9,200 bases of DNA from JBBTQE01 sp038065775. Lineage in GTDB: Bacteria; Patescibacteriota; Patescibacteriia; Magasanikbacterales; GWA2-37-8. Below, one piece after another: positions 1-5,058 of the stretch. The position numbers and the translations under genes were made by a program. Below the pieces are notes generated by a model that worked only from the letters and a program-made list of their open reading frames with translations, had not been told where the DNA came from and made no database searches. The DNA is taken from the NCBI GenBank assembly GCA_038065775.1, contig JBBTQE010000007.1, positions 1 through 9,200 of the forward strand, given 5' to 3'. Within the stretch, counting starts at the first letter, position 1; the number at the start of each line of letters is the position of its first letter.

Positions 1-73
1 TAGGCTTAACAGCAACTGCCTGCTCCGTAGAAGGAGCGGCTTGTTGGTTTTCAATTTTTTGATCATCTGACAT
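1..73 (-). CDS. rpsK: 30S ribosomal protein S11, N-terminal part (runs off window)
   Basis: Only the first 24 codons are inside the window: an ATG at 73-71 followed by a polar Q/A/E-rich segment (MSDDQKIENQQAAPSTEQAV, then AVKP). No conserved S11 core residue is visible, so the assignment rests on position. The order rpmJ-rpsM-rpsK is near universal, and the ATG lies 18 nt after the rpsM stop on the same strand. S11 is a platform protein of the small subunit that contacts 16S rRNA near the E site and the mRNA exit. A charged or low-complexity N-terminal extension before the S11 core would be compatible with a CPR-type S11. There is no Shine-Dalgarno sequence upstream of the ATG, so expression probably depends on translation of the upstream genes. 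An unrelated small ORF cannot be excluded. Confidence 0.7.
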   Translation of the reverse strand, partial: MSDDQKIENQQAAPSTEQAVAVKP

Positions 74-91
74 AATGAATCATTTTAAAGA

Positions 92-478
92 TTAGGTTTT
101 CAGACCGGATGGTTTCTTGCCGCTTCCCATAGTCTTGCGCGCATTGCCTCTCACAGTTCGCGAATTTGTTTTTGTTCTCTGACCCCTGACTGGCAAGTGT
201 CGCATATGTCTGATTCCACGATACGCCTTAATATCTTTCAACCGTTTAATATTTGACATTATTTCTCTTTTTAAATCACCCTCGGTTTTATAATCTTTTT
301 CAATAATTGCTCTTAATTTGTCCTCCTGCTCCGGAGTTAAATCTTTAACTCTCACATCTTCACTGATTTTAGCTTTTGCCAAAATCTTTTTAGATAAAGA
401 AGGGCCTATGCCGTAAATATAATTCAAGGCGATCACTATTCTTTTTTCTTTTGGTATGTTTATGCCTGCTACTCGCAT
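92..478 (-). CDS. rpsM: 30S ribosomal protein S13
   Basis: The 128-aa product is full length for bacterial S13. The N-terminus MRVAGINIPKEKR, the helix-two-turn-helix GIG motif (residues 23-25, IYGIGPS) and the C-terminal signature RHLPVRGQRTKTNSRTVRG (about residues 93-111) are all typical. S13 sits in the head of the 30S subunit, contacts the P-site tRNA and forms bridges to the 50S subunit. The tail is basic (KKPSGLKT), as expected for the extension that reaches the P site. The gene lies 17 nt downstream of rpmJ and 18 nt upstream of the presumed rpsK, so it is co-transcribed with both. The start is the only ATG that gives the canonical N-terminus. The upstream sequence is A/T only, without a Shine-Dalgarno match. 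Confidence 0.97.
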   Translation of the reverse strand: MRVAGINIPKEKRIVIALNYIYGIGPSLSKKILAKAKISEDVRVKDLTPEQEDKLRAIIEKDYKTEGDLKREIMSNIKRLKDIKAYRGIRHMRHLPVRGQRTKTNSRTVRGNARKTMGSGKKPSGLKT

Positions 479-495
479 AAAAAATTTAAATTAAA

Positions 496-609
496 TTAAC
501 CCTGCCTCTGCTTGTGTTTTGGATTACTGCAAATAACGTGGACTCTGCCCTTTCGGCGTACGACCTTGCATTTCATGCAAATTTTTTTAACCGATGCCCT
601 GACCTTCAT
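496..609 (-). CDS. rpmJ: 50S ribosomal protein L36
   Basis: A 37-aa ORF translates as MKVRASVKKICMKCKVVRRK followed by GRVHVICSNPKHKQRQG, the normal length for L36. The zinc-binding set is intact: C11-x2-C14, C27 and H32, so this is the zinc-containing (C+) form of the protein. L36 is a late-assembling 23S rRNA-binding protein of the 50S subunit near the L7/L12 stalk base. It is the first gene of the rpmJ-rpsM-rpsK group. It is separated from infA by a 164-nt intergenic region that carries a palindromic structured element (654-748) and an AT-rich hairpin (621-650). No Shine-Dalgarno sequence precedes the ATG at 609-607 (the upstream bases read AAAATATTAT). The identification is secure despite the short length. 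Confidence 0.97.
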   Translation of the reverse strand: MKVRASVKKICMKCKVVRRKGRVHVICSNPKHKQRQG

Positions 610-620
610 ATAATATTTTA

Positions 621-650
621 TTTTAGTTTTATTGAATATCTGAACTAAAA
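621..650 (-). repeat. AT-rich inverted repeat in rpmJ leader
   Basis: TTTTAGTT (621-628) and AACTAAAA (643-650) are perfect 8-bp arms around a 14-nt loop. In the mRNA this weak hairpin would lie 11 nt upstream of the rpmJ ATG, between the palindromic element and the start codon. There is no GC core and no run of U afterwards, so it is not a good intrinsic terminator. It may only reflect AT-rich composition. Confidence 0.35.
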
Positions 651-653
651 ATA

Positions 654-748
654 CCAACCATTGCCGCGATATCAACGCCCGAGAGGCTCATCATGCGCGG
701 ACATTGTGCTAATGGCATGAGGGGCTCAGACTACACCGCAATGGTTGG
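654..748 (-). ncRNA. Candidate structured leader RNA / palindromic element upstream of rpmJ
   Basis: Perfect 11-bp arms CCAACCATTGC (654-664) and GCAATGGTTGG (738-748) enclose a GC-rich core with further nested complementarity: GCCC 677-680 with GGGC 722-725, TCATGC 691-696 with GCATGA 715-720, and CATT 702-705 with AATG 711-714 around a 5-nt loop. On the operon (minus) strand a TATAAT box (757-762) would place the transcription start within a few bases of the outer arm, and the 3' arm is followed by UAUUUUUAG. The transcript would therefore be a roughly 100-nt folded RNA ahead of rpmJ-rpsM-rpsK, where the alpha operon leader (S4-binding pseudoknot) lies in enterobacteria. I do not recognise it as any known riboswitch or ribosomal-protein leader. 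The 719-733 stretch resembles part of the element at 3960-4102, in the opposite orientation, so a repeat element is the main alternative. Confidence 0.5.
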
Positions 749-756
749 ATGCTTTT

Positions 757-762
757 ATTATA
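757..762 (-). promoter_or_regulatory. -10 box for the rpmJ leader transcript
   Basis: A perfect TATAAT on the minus strand lies 8 nt upstream of the outer arm of the 654-748 element. Its -35 region (TATAGA at 780-785, 17-bp spacing) is poor, matching 3 of 6 positions. Confidence 0.5.
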
Positions 763-773
763 TTGTAACTCCA

Positions 774-989
774 CTAAAATCTATACGTAATTCGTCCTTT
801 TGTCAAGTCATAGGGCGTCATCTCTACTTTAACATGATCGCCAATGCCCATTCTTATCTTGTTCAGCCGCATCTTTCCAGATAAATGAGCAATTATGACT
901 TGACTGCTCTCCAGCTTAACTTTGAAAGTGGTTGCTGGCAACAACTCCTGAATTACTCCTCTAACTTCTATGGTATCTTTATTAGCCAT
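774..989 (-). CDS. infA: Translation initiation factor IF-1
   Basis: The 71-aa product has the full-length IF-1 form of a single OB (S1-type) fold. Diagnostic segments are GVIQELLPATTFKVKL, the SGKMRLNKIRM stretch with its rRNA-binding basic residues, GDHVKVEMTPYDLTKGRI and the terminal YRF. IF-1 binds the 30S A site and, with IF-2 and IF-3, controls selection of the initiator tRNA. The gene lies 41 nt downstream of alaS, with its own promoter overlapping the alaS 3' end. The order infA-rpmJ-rpsM-rpsK is the classical one, but the usual secY-adk-map genes are not upstream. Instead mnmA-alaS precede it, so the ribosomal cluster is split here. There is no Shine-Dalgarno sequence; the leader is only about 14 nt of A/T. 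Confidence 0.97.
   Translation of the reverse strand: MANKDTIEVRGVIQELLPATTFKVKLESSQVIIAHLSGKMRLNKIRMGIGDHVKVEMTPYDLTKGRITYRF
778..806 (-). promoter_or_regulatory. Second promoter candidate at the end of infA
   Basis: A perfect TTGACA -35 hexamer (801-806) is separated by 17 bp from TAGATT (778-783, 4 of 6 to consensus). It lies in the last codons of infA and points towards rpmJ. Together with the TATAAT box at 757-762 it suggests that the ribosomal genes are transcribed independently of infA. Confidence 0.4.
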
Positions 990-1009
990 TTTTAGATTAT
1001 TACTTAAAT

Positions 1010-1038
1010 ATAATAATACATCACATCAAATTAGTCAA
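1010..1038 (-). promoter_or_regulatory. infA promoter
   Basis: TTGACT (1033-1038, 5 of 6) and TATTAT (1010-1015, 5 of 6) are separated by exactly 17 bp on the minus strand. The -35 box overlaps the last codons and stop of alaS. The predicted start near 1003 leaves a leader of about 14 nt before the infA ATG. Confidence 0.6.
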
Positions 1039-2893
1039 GAGACTGCTCTAAAATAGCCTTGATTCTGCGAATTCCAGAACTTACAGCTTCTTCTTTTGTG
1101 ATTTTAAATTTGCCGAGTTCAGCGGTGTGTTCAGCATGAGGACCACCGCAAATTTCTTTACTGAAAGTTAACGCATTTGTGTGCGCGTCTGGGGCGCAGT
1201 TCGGGTCGCCAATAGTGTAAACTTTTACTTTGGCTCCATATTTATCGTCAAATAAACCAATCGCGCCTTTTTGTTTTGCCTCGGCCACTGTCATTTCTTC
1301 ACAGCCAACCTCATAATTATTTCTAATGGCATAATTCACAAGCTCTTCCACGGCTTTTTTTTGTTCATCAGTCATTTTTTCCGGATGAGAAAAATCAAAA
1401 CGCAAACGTTCGGCGGTAATATTACTTCCACGCTGTTCAACATGATTACCCAAAACTTTGCGAAGCGCGGCGTGCAATAAATGAGTGGCGGTATGATACT
1501 TTACGGACATTTCCCCGGTGTCTGCCAAACCACCCTTAAATTTTTGATCGGCTCCGGAGCGGGACAGTTCCTGATGCGTTTTAAAGGCCGCTTCAAACTC
1601 ATCAATATTAACAGATAAACCATTTTCACTGGCAAGTTCTTGCGTCATTTCCAACGGGAAGCCGTAGGTGTCGTAAAGTTTGAACGCCTGCTTGCCGGAA
1701 ATTTGCGTTACGCGCTGACCGATCTTTTCAAAAGCGATTCTGAAACCGTTTATAAGTTTTTCAAATTCTTTTAATCCTTGTTCGATTGTATTTCTGAACT
1801 TGCTTTCTTCCTGCGCCATTTCAACTGTAATAAATTCTTTATTGCGAACTAAATCCGGATAAACCTCCTCAAAAATTTTAATTACTTCTTCACAAATTTT
1901 TACGCAAAAATTTTCTTTAATTCCAAGCTGACGCCCATGACGAACAGCTCGGCGGATTAATCTGCGAACAATATATCCCTGATCAACATTGCTCGGCGCG
2001 ACTCCCCTGTCGTCGCCCATAATCATGGTCGCGGTGCGCAAATGATCTGCGATAATTCGCATTGATTTTGTAACCTGCGCGTCTTCAATATATTCGCGTC
2101 CGGAAATTTCTTCAATTTTTTGAATTATCGGCCAGAATGAATCCACCTGAAACGCGTCAGCCAATCCGTTTAACACACCGACGGTTCTTTCCAAACCCAT
2201 GCCTGTATCAACATTTTTTTGTTTGAGCGGTTCAAATTTACCATCCGTTGTTTTATTATACTGCATGAAAACATCGTTCCAAATTTCCAGCCAATTTTCT
2301 TCATCGGTTCCCGGATCGCTGTCTTTCGGTGGATATTCAGTTTTTCCAGTCCAATAAAACATTTCGGTATCTGGTCCACATGGGCCGCTCTGCCCGGCAG
2401 GCCACCACCAATTATTTGCCTTTGGAAGATACGCGATTTTGTGATCAGGCATTCCCAGCAATTTCCAAATCTCTGCCGACTCTTCATCTTTAGACGCATT
2501 CTCATCGCCAGCAAAAACCGACACGGCCAATTTTTTCGGATTCAAACCCAGCCATTCCTTTGAAGTTAAGAATTCCCAGCTCCACTGAATCGCTTCCTTT
2601 TTGAAATAGTCGCCGAAGGACCAGTTGCCGAGCATTTCAAAAAATGTAAGGTGTCTGCTATCGCCGACTTCATCTATATCTCCTGTGCGTACGCATTTTT
2701 GAACGCTGGCCACCCGTTTTCCGCCCGGATGTTTTTGTCCGAGCAGATATGGCACAAGCGGATGCATTCCTGCCGTGGTAAACAAAACAGTCGGATCATT
2801 TTCCGGAATAAGCGAAGCAGAAGGGATAATCGTGTGCCCTTTTGATTTAAAAAACTCCAGATATTTTTGACGAAGTTCTTTTGCCGTTAACAT
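1031..2893 (-). CDS. alaS: Alanyl-tRNA synthetase without C-Ala domain
   Basis: Class II synthetase that charges tRNA-Ala with alanine in the cytoplasm. With the ATG at 2893 the protein is 620 aa. The catalytic core is at about residues 1-240: motif 1 region ENDPTVLFTTAGMHPLVPYL, motif 2 region FFEMLGNWSFGDYFKKE, motif 3 GMGLERTVGVLNG. The tRNA-recognition helices follow, with RRLIRRAVRHGRQLG at about 310-324. The editing (SAD) domain has its zinc/catalytic ligands H467-x3-H471 and C582-x3-H586 (CGGPH). The protein stops right after the editing domain (SSGIRRIKAILEQ), so the DHHA1/C-Ala region of the usual roughly 870-residue enzyme is absent, with no sign of a frameshift downstream. The start was chosen over the TTG/ATG seven codons upstream because GGTGGAG ends 4 nt before this ATG and the product then begins MLTAKELRQKYLEFF, as in homologues. 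It overlaps mnmA by 7 nt. Confidence 0.96.
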   Translation of the reverse strand: MLTAKELRQKYLEFFKSKGHTIIPSASLIPENDPTVLFTTAGMHPLVPYLLGQKHPGGKRVASVQKCVRTGDIDEVGDSRHLTFFEMLGNWSFGDYFKKEAIQWSWEFLTSKEWLGLNPKKLAVSVFAGDENASKDEESAEIWKLLGMPDHKIAYLPKANNWWWPAGQSGPCGPDTEMFYWTGKTEYPPKDSDPGTDEENWLEIWNDVFMQYNKTTDGKFEPLKQKNVDTGMGLERTVGVLNGLADAFQVDSFWPIIQKIEEISGREYIEDAQVTKSMRIIADHLRTATMIMGDDRGVAPSNVDQGYIVRRLIRRAVRHGRQLGIKENFCVKICEEVIKIFEEVYPDLVRNKEFITVEMAQEESKFRNTIEQGLKEFEKLINGFRIAFEKIGQRVTQISGKQAFKLYDTYGFPLEMTQELASENGLSVNIDEFEAAFKTHQELSRSGADQKFKGGLADTGEMSVKYHTATHLLHAALRKVLGNHVEQRGSNITAERLRFDFSHPEKMTDEQKKAVEELVNYAIRNNYEVGCEEMTVAEAKQKGAIGLFDDKYGAKVKVYTIGDPNCAPDAHTNALTFSKEICGGPHAEHTAELGKFKITKEEAVSSGIRRIKAILEQSLD

Positions 2894-3948
2894 ATTACTC
2901 CACCACCCAAACACTCCCCTTTTTTATAAAACACCGCAAACTGGCCGGGGGTGATTGCGCGTTGCGGTTTTGTAAATTTAACCAAAATTTCTGATTTCAA
3001 TTCAGAAATTCGCGCTTTTTGCAACGGCTGCCTGTGTCGTAAGCGCACTTCACATTTTAGCGGAAATTTAGGCGTTTGTCCAATAATCCAATTCACATTT
3101 TTCAATAGGGCTTCCTTTTTATAAAGCAAAGGATCTTCTTCAAAACCAACAACCACTTCATTTTTTGCAAAGTTTTTATCTACAACAAAAACCGGCCAAT
3201 TTTTATCCGCGTTAATTCCAACGCTCCTTTGTCCGATTGTATAAAATGGCAATCCCCTATGCTCGCCCAAAACAGTTCCGTCTGTCATTGCAATCTTGCC
3301 GGGCTTGGATTTAATTTTGTCTTTCAAAAAATCTTCCATCCTAACTTCTCCAATAAAACAAATTCCCATACTCTCTTCTTTTTCAGCCGTTGGTAAATCA
3401 AATTTCTTGGCAAACTTTCGAACTTGCGGTTTCCTGTACTCGCCTATCGGAAACAAAACATCTCGCAATTGCTCCTGCGCAAGCTGATGTAAAAAATATG
3501 TTTGATCTTTATCCTTATCTTTTGCCTGCAACAGTCTAATCATTTTTAAATTTTTAATCCGCGCGTAATGACCGGTCGCCAATTTATCAAAGCCAAGCTC
3601 TTTTGCTTTTTTTAACCATGCGCCGAATTTAATAAATTTGTTACATAAAACATCTGGGTTGGGCGTTCGTCCGGCCTCGTATTCTTTATACATGTAATCA
3701 AGAACATCCTTTTTATATTCCTTTGTAAAATCCAAACGGATCAATTTAATTCCGAGTTTCGCCGCGACACGAACGGCGTCTCTGTAGTCGGTCGTCCAAC
3801 AACTTTCGCCGCCAGCCGTTGGTTCGTCATAATTCACCATGAAAGCGCCAGTCACATCATATTTTTTTGCAACCAAAAGAGCGGCGGCAACGGACGAATC
3901 CACCCCGCCTGACATGGCGACTAAAATTTTTGTTTTGTGTTTTGACAT
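2887..3948 (-). CDS. mnmA: tRNA-specific 2-thiouridylase MnmA
   Basis: The 353-aa length is normal for MnmA, which uses ATP and a persulfide relay to convert U34 of tRNA Lys/Glu/Gln anticodons to 2-thiouridine. Seen: the PP-loop SGGVDSS at residues 13-19 (ATP binding), the TPNPDVLCNKFIKFG segment with the first catalytic cysteine C102, ATGHYARI (125-131), the KDQTYFL motif at about 148-154, and MGICFIGE with the second catalytic cysteine C197. The C-terminal beta-barrel ends with the usual TPGQFAVFY..GECLGGGVI. All key residues are present. It is the first gene of a two-gene unit with alaS, whose ATG overlaps its stop, so two tRNA-directed enzymes are translationally coupled. A promoter at 4116-4144 and a 143-nt palindromic element lie upstream. 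The ATG at 3948-3946 has no Shine-Dalgarno sequence. Confidence 0.97.
   Translation of the reverse strand: MSKHKTKILVAMSGGVDSSVAAALLVAKKYDVTGAFMVNYDEPTAGGESCWTTDYRDAVRVAAKLGIKLIRLDFTKEYKKDVLDYMYKEYEAGRTPNPDVLCNKFIKFGAWLKKAKELGFDKLATGHYARIKNLKMIRLLQAKDKDKDQTYFLHQLAQEQLRDVLFPIGEYRKPQVRKFAKKFDLPTAEKEESMGICFIGEVRMEDFLKDKIKSKPGKIAMTDGTVLGEHRGLPFYTIGQRSVGINADKNWPVFVVDKNFAKNEVVVGFEEDPLLYKKEALLKNVNWIIGQTPKFPLKCEVRLRHRQPLQKARISELKSEILVKFTKPQRAITPGQFAVFYKKGECLGGGVIC
2898..2904 (-). promoter_or_regulatory. alaS: Shine-Dalgarno site of alaS
   Basis: GGTGGAG on the minus strand ends 4 nt before the ATG at 2893-2891. It lies inside the last codons of mnmA. It decides the alaS start and is the clearest Shine-Dalgarno match in the window. 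Confidence 0.7.
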
Positions 3949-3959
3949 AAATTTATGAC

Positions 3960-4102
3960 CAGCTTCAGCGATATGTCTGAGGCGCCCCTCGCAGCCGAGC
4001 CGGCTTGGACTTCCGACGAAATCGGAACGGCGAGGCGAGAGAGAGCGAAGCCTGCCGCAGGAGCAGGCTTACGCGTGTGCCGAAGGCATTTCGCTGAAGC
4101 TG
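3960..4102 (-). repeat. GC-rich palindromic element forming the mnmA leader
   Basis: Perfect 12-bp terminal arms CAGCTTCAGCGA (3960-3971) and TCGCTGAAGCTG (4091-4102) enclose a GC-rich core that stands out from the AT-rich surroundings. Inner hairpins are AAGCCTGC 4048-4055 with GCAGGCTT 4063-4070 (8 bp), TTCCGA 4011-4016 with TCGGAA 4022-4027 (6 bp), CCTCGC 3987-3992 with GCGAGG 4030-4035, and a small TGCC/GGCA hairpin near 4078-4088. The predicted mnmA transcript starts about 7 nt before the outer arm, so nearly the entire 5' UTR is this element. No long ORF of convincing coding character lies in it. It could be a structured cis-regulatory RNA, or a member of a palindromic repeat family inserted between the promoter and mnmA. 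I see no T-box or other known riboswitch consensus. Confidence 0.6.
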
Positions 4103-4115
4103 ACAACGATAATTA

Positions 4116-4144
4116 AATATACCAAAATTTTGGATAAAATTCAA
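4116..4144 (-). promoter_or_regulatory. mnmA-alaS promoter
   Basis: TTGAAT (4139-4144, 4 of 6) and TATATT (4116-4121, 5 of 6) have a 17-bp spacer that ends in TGG, an extended -10 (TGn). The predicted start is near 4109. It lies just downstream of the terminator of the preceding gene, as expected for a new transcription unit. Confidence 0.6.
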
Positions 4145-4149
4145 GAACT

Positions 4150-4172
4150 AAAAAGCACTCCTTTCGGAGTGC
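4150..4172 (-). terminator. Rho-independent terminator of the zinc-ribbon gene
   Basis: On the minus strand GCACTCC-GAAA-GGAGTGC forms a perfect 7-bp stem with a GNRA tetraloop followed by five T, 15 nt after the stop codon of the zinc-ribbon gene. The plus strand also carries TTTT after the stem (4174-4177), so it may act in both directions. Confidence 0.85.
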
Positions 4173-4187
4173 CTTTTATAAATGATT

Positions 4188-4502
4188 TTAACCATTCTTT
4201 CTTGCCTGCATGCAGTCTCTGCAATACACCGGCTTGTCGCCAGATGGCTGGAATGGCAATTCGCTGATCTGGGCTCCACATCCAGCGCATTTTAAATCTA
4301 CGCTGAACATTTGTCTTGGACCCCTAGATGCTGGTCTTCCGCCACGATCATCGCCGCGAGTTTGTCTGAAAGCTCTATTGCATTCAGAGCAATAAACCGG
4401 GCGATCACCAGATGGCTGAAAAGGCAATTGAGAGATGTGTGCCCCGCATTTTGCGCAGGTTAAATCCACATCATACATTTGCCTGTCTCCAAATGATACC
4501 AT
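4188..4502 (-). CDS. Small protein with two CxxC...CxxC zinc ribbons
   Basis: With the ATG at 4502 the product is 104 aa and consists of two copies of one zinc-ribbon unit, each C-x2-C-x18-C-x2-C: CAKCG..LPFQPSGDRPVYCSEC, then CAGCG..LPFQPSGDKPVYCRDC. The units share RQM[YF]xVDLxCAxCG at their starts and are joined by a basic Gly/Arg linker (RGDDRGGRPASRG). It resembles the short CxxC-x17-CxxC zinc-ribbon families common in CPR bacteria and archaea, which are thought to bind nucleic acid or protein; no specific function is known to me. Three starts are possible: TTG at 4526 (inside the leader palindrome), ATG at 4502 (chosen because the repeat unit extends upstream to RQM), and ATG at 4478, which has GGAG 8 nt upstream. 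It has its own promoter, structured leader and terminator, so it is a monocistronic unit. Confidence 0.85.
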   Translation of the reverse strand: MVSFGDRQMYDVDLTCAKCGAHISQLPFQPSGDRPVYCSECNRAFRQTRGDDRGGRPASRGPRQMFSVDLKCAGCGAQISELPFQPSGDKPVYCRDCMQARKNG

Positions 4503-4593
4503 AACTTTGAGTTCTATTGTTCCCAAAATGTTATTTGAGATGCTATTAAAATCGACCCGCCATTTTGGCGTTTTGGGAACTAACTCACAGTTA
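4502..4593 (-). promoter_or_regulatory. Long imperfect hairpin in the 5' leader of the zinc-ribbon gene
   Basis: Two nested inverted repeats line up as one long stem: 4502-4513 with 4582-4593 (11 of 12 pairs) and 4519-4528 with 4571-4580 (perfect, GTTCCCAAAA/TTTTGGGAAC). A further hairpin CGCCA-AAA-TGGCG (4558-4570) directly abuts the inner stem, leaving about 29 unpaired nt (4529-4557). Alternatively 4581-4593 can fold alone (TAACT-GTG-AGTTA). The outer stem includes the first base of the chosen start codon, so switching between folds could control translation. It could also be another palindromic repeat. Confidence 0.55.
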
Positions 4594-4620
4594 CGCTATG
4601 ATGCCCCAATTATTAACTTG

Positions 4621-4649
4621 ATTATACCAAAAAAACTACTTTTTGTCAA
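4621..4649 (-). promoter_or_regulatory. Consensus sigma70-type promoter of the zinc-ribbon gene
   Basis: Perfect TTGACA (4644-4649), a 17-bp spacer and perfect TATAAT (4621-4626), preceded by TGG (extended -10), all on the minus strand. The predicted start near 4614 gives a 5' UTR of about 112 nt to the chosen ATG. The -35 box overlaps the last codons of the upstream membrane-protein gene. Confidence 0.9.
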
Positions 4650-5040
4650 TATCCTCATCATTCTTGCCAAAATTATCAAATTCGGCCCCTGCGTACACGC
4701 ACAAAATCACCAATTCACCATAACCAACATACATAATCCAATTACCAAAAAAAGCAGAGTATGATTTTACAAATAATGGAATTGTTATGATGGAATCAAG
4801 AATAATACCAACTAATAAACTAATCAAACCCAGAAATAAGCCACTTTTCGCAGTCGCCTTCTCTTTTGTAAAATACCATTTTGCGATCATCAATGTAAGA
4901 GGGATTAAGAGAATCCAAAGAATACCAAAAATCGCCAACTCCTTCCCGATAAGCGGCGGCAAAAACATTAACACCGAAATAATCACAAAAATAAATACCC
5001 AAATTAAAATTCCAAACCCTGCCGCTCTTTTATAATTCAT
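4636..5040 (-). CDS. Small four-helix integral membrane protein
   Basis: The 134-aa hydrophobic protein has four predicted membrane helices at about residues 8-30, 35-54, 66-90 and 98-118. A short basic loop (KWYFTKEKATAK) lies after helix 2 and a charged, Asp/Lys-rich tail (FDNFGKNDEDIDKK) at the C-terminus. By the positive-inside rule the N-terminus, the central loop and the tail are probably cytoplasmic. No catalytic motif is visible and I do not recognise a named family; similar small membrane proteins are frequent in CPR genomes. The start lies 18 nt downstream of the ATPase gene, so the two are almost certainly co-transcribed. A role as membrane partner of that soluble ATPase is possible but is inferred only from adjacency. 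Confidence 0.8.
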   Translation of the reverse strand: MNYKRAAGFGILIWVFIFVIISVLMFLPPLIGKELAIFGILWILLIPLTLMIAKWYFTKEKATAKSGLFLGLISLLVGIILDSIITIPLFVKSYSAFFGNWIMYVGYGELVILCVYAGAEFDNFGKNDEDIDKK

Positions 5041-5058
5041 ACACTTTAAATTAATGAA

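Noticed and set aside
654..748. Known RNA genes (tRNA, SRP RNA, 6S, common riboswitches)
   Set aside because: No tRNA arms or CCA-end, no GGUCAGG/GGAAGCAG SRP motif, too short for 6S, and no riboswitch consensus that I recognise.
693..884. Plus-strand 63-codon ORF across the rpmJ-infA gap
   Set aside because: It is antisense to infA and runs through the inverted-repeat element; no recognisable protein features, and all real genes here are on the minus strand.
3960..4102. T-box riboswitch controlling mnmA-alaS
   Set aside because: No AGGGUGG-type antiterminator motif or terminator alternative is present, and the gene order starts with mnmA rather than alaS.
3921..4106. Minus-strand 61-codon ORF through the palindromic element upstream of mnmA
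   Set aside because: It lies across the GC-rich hairpins and overlaps the mnmA start in another frame; its composition (Ala/Arg/Ser-rich) follows the repeat and shows no family pattern.
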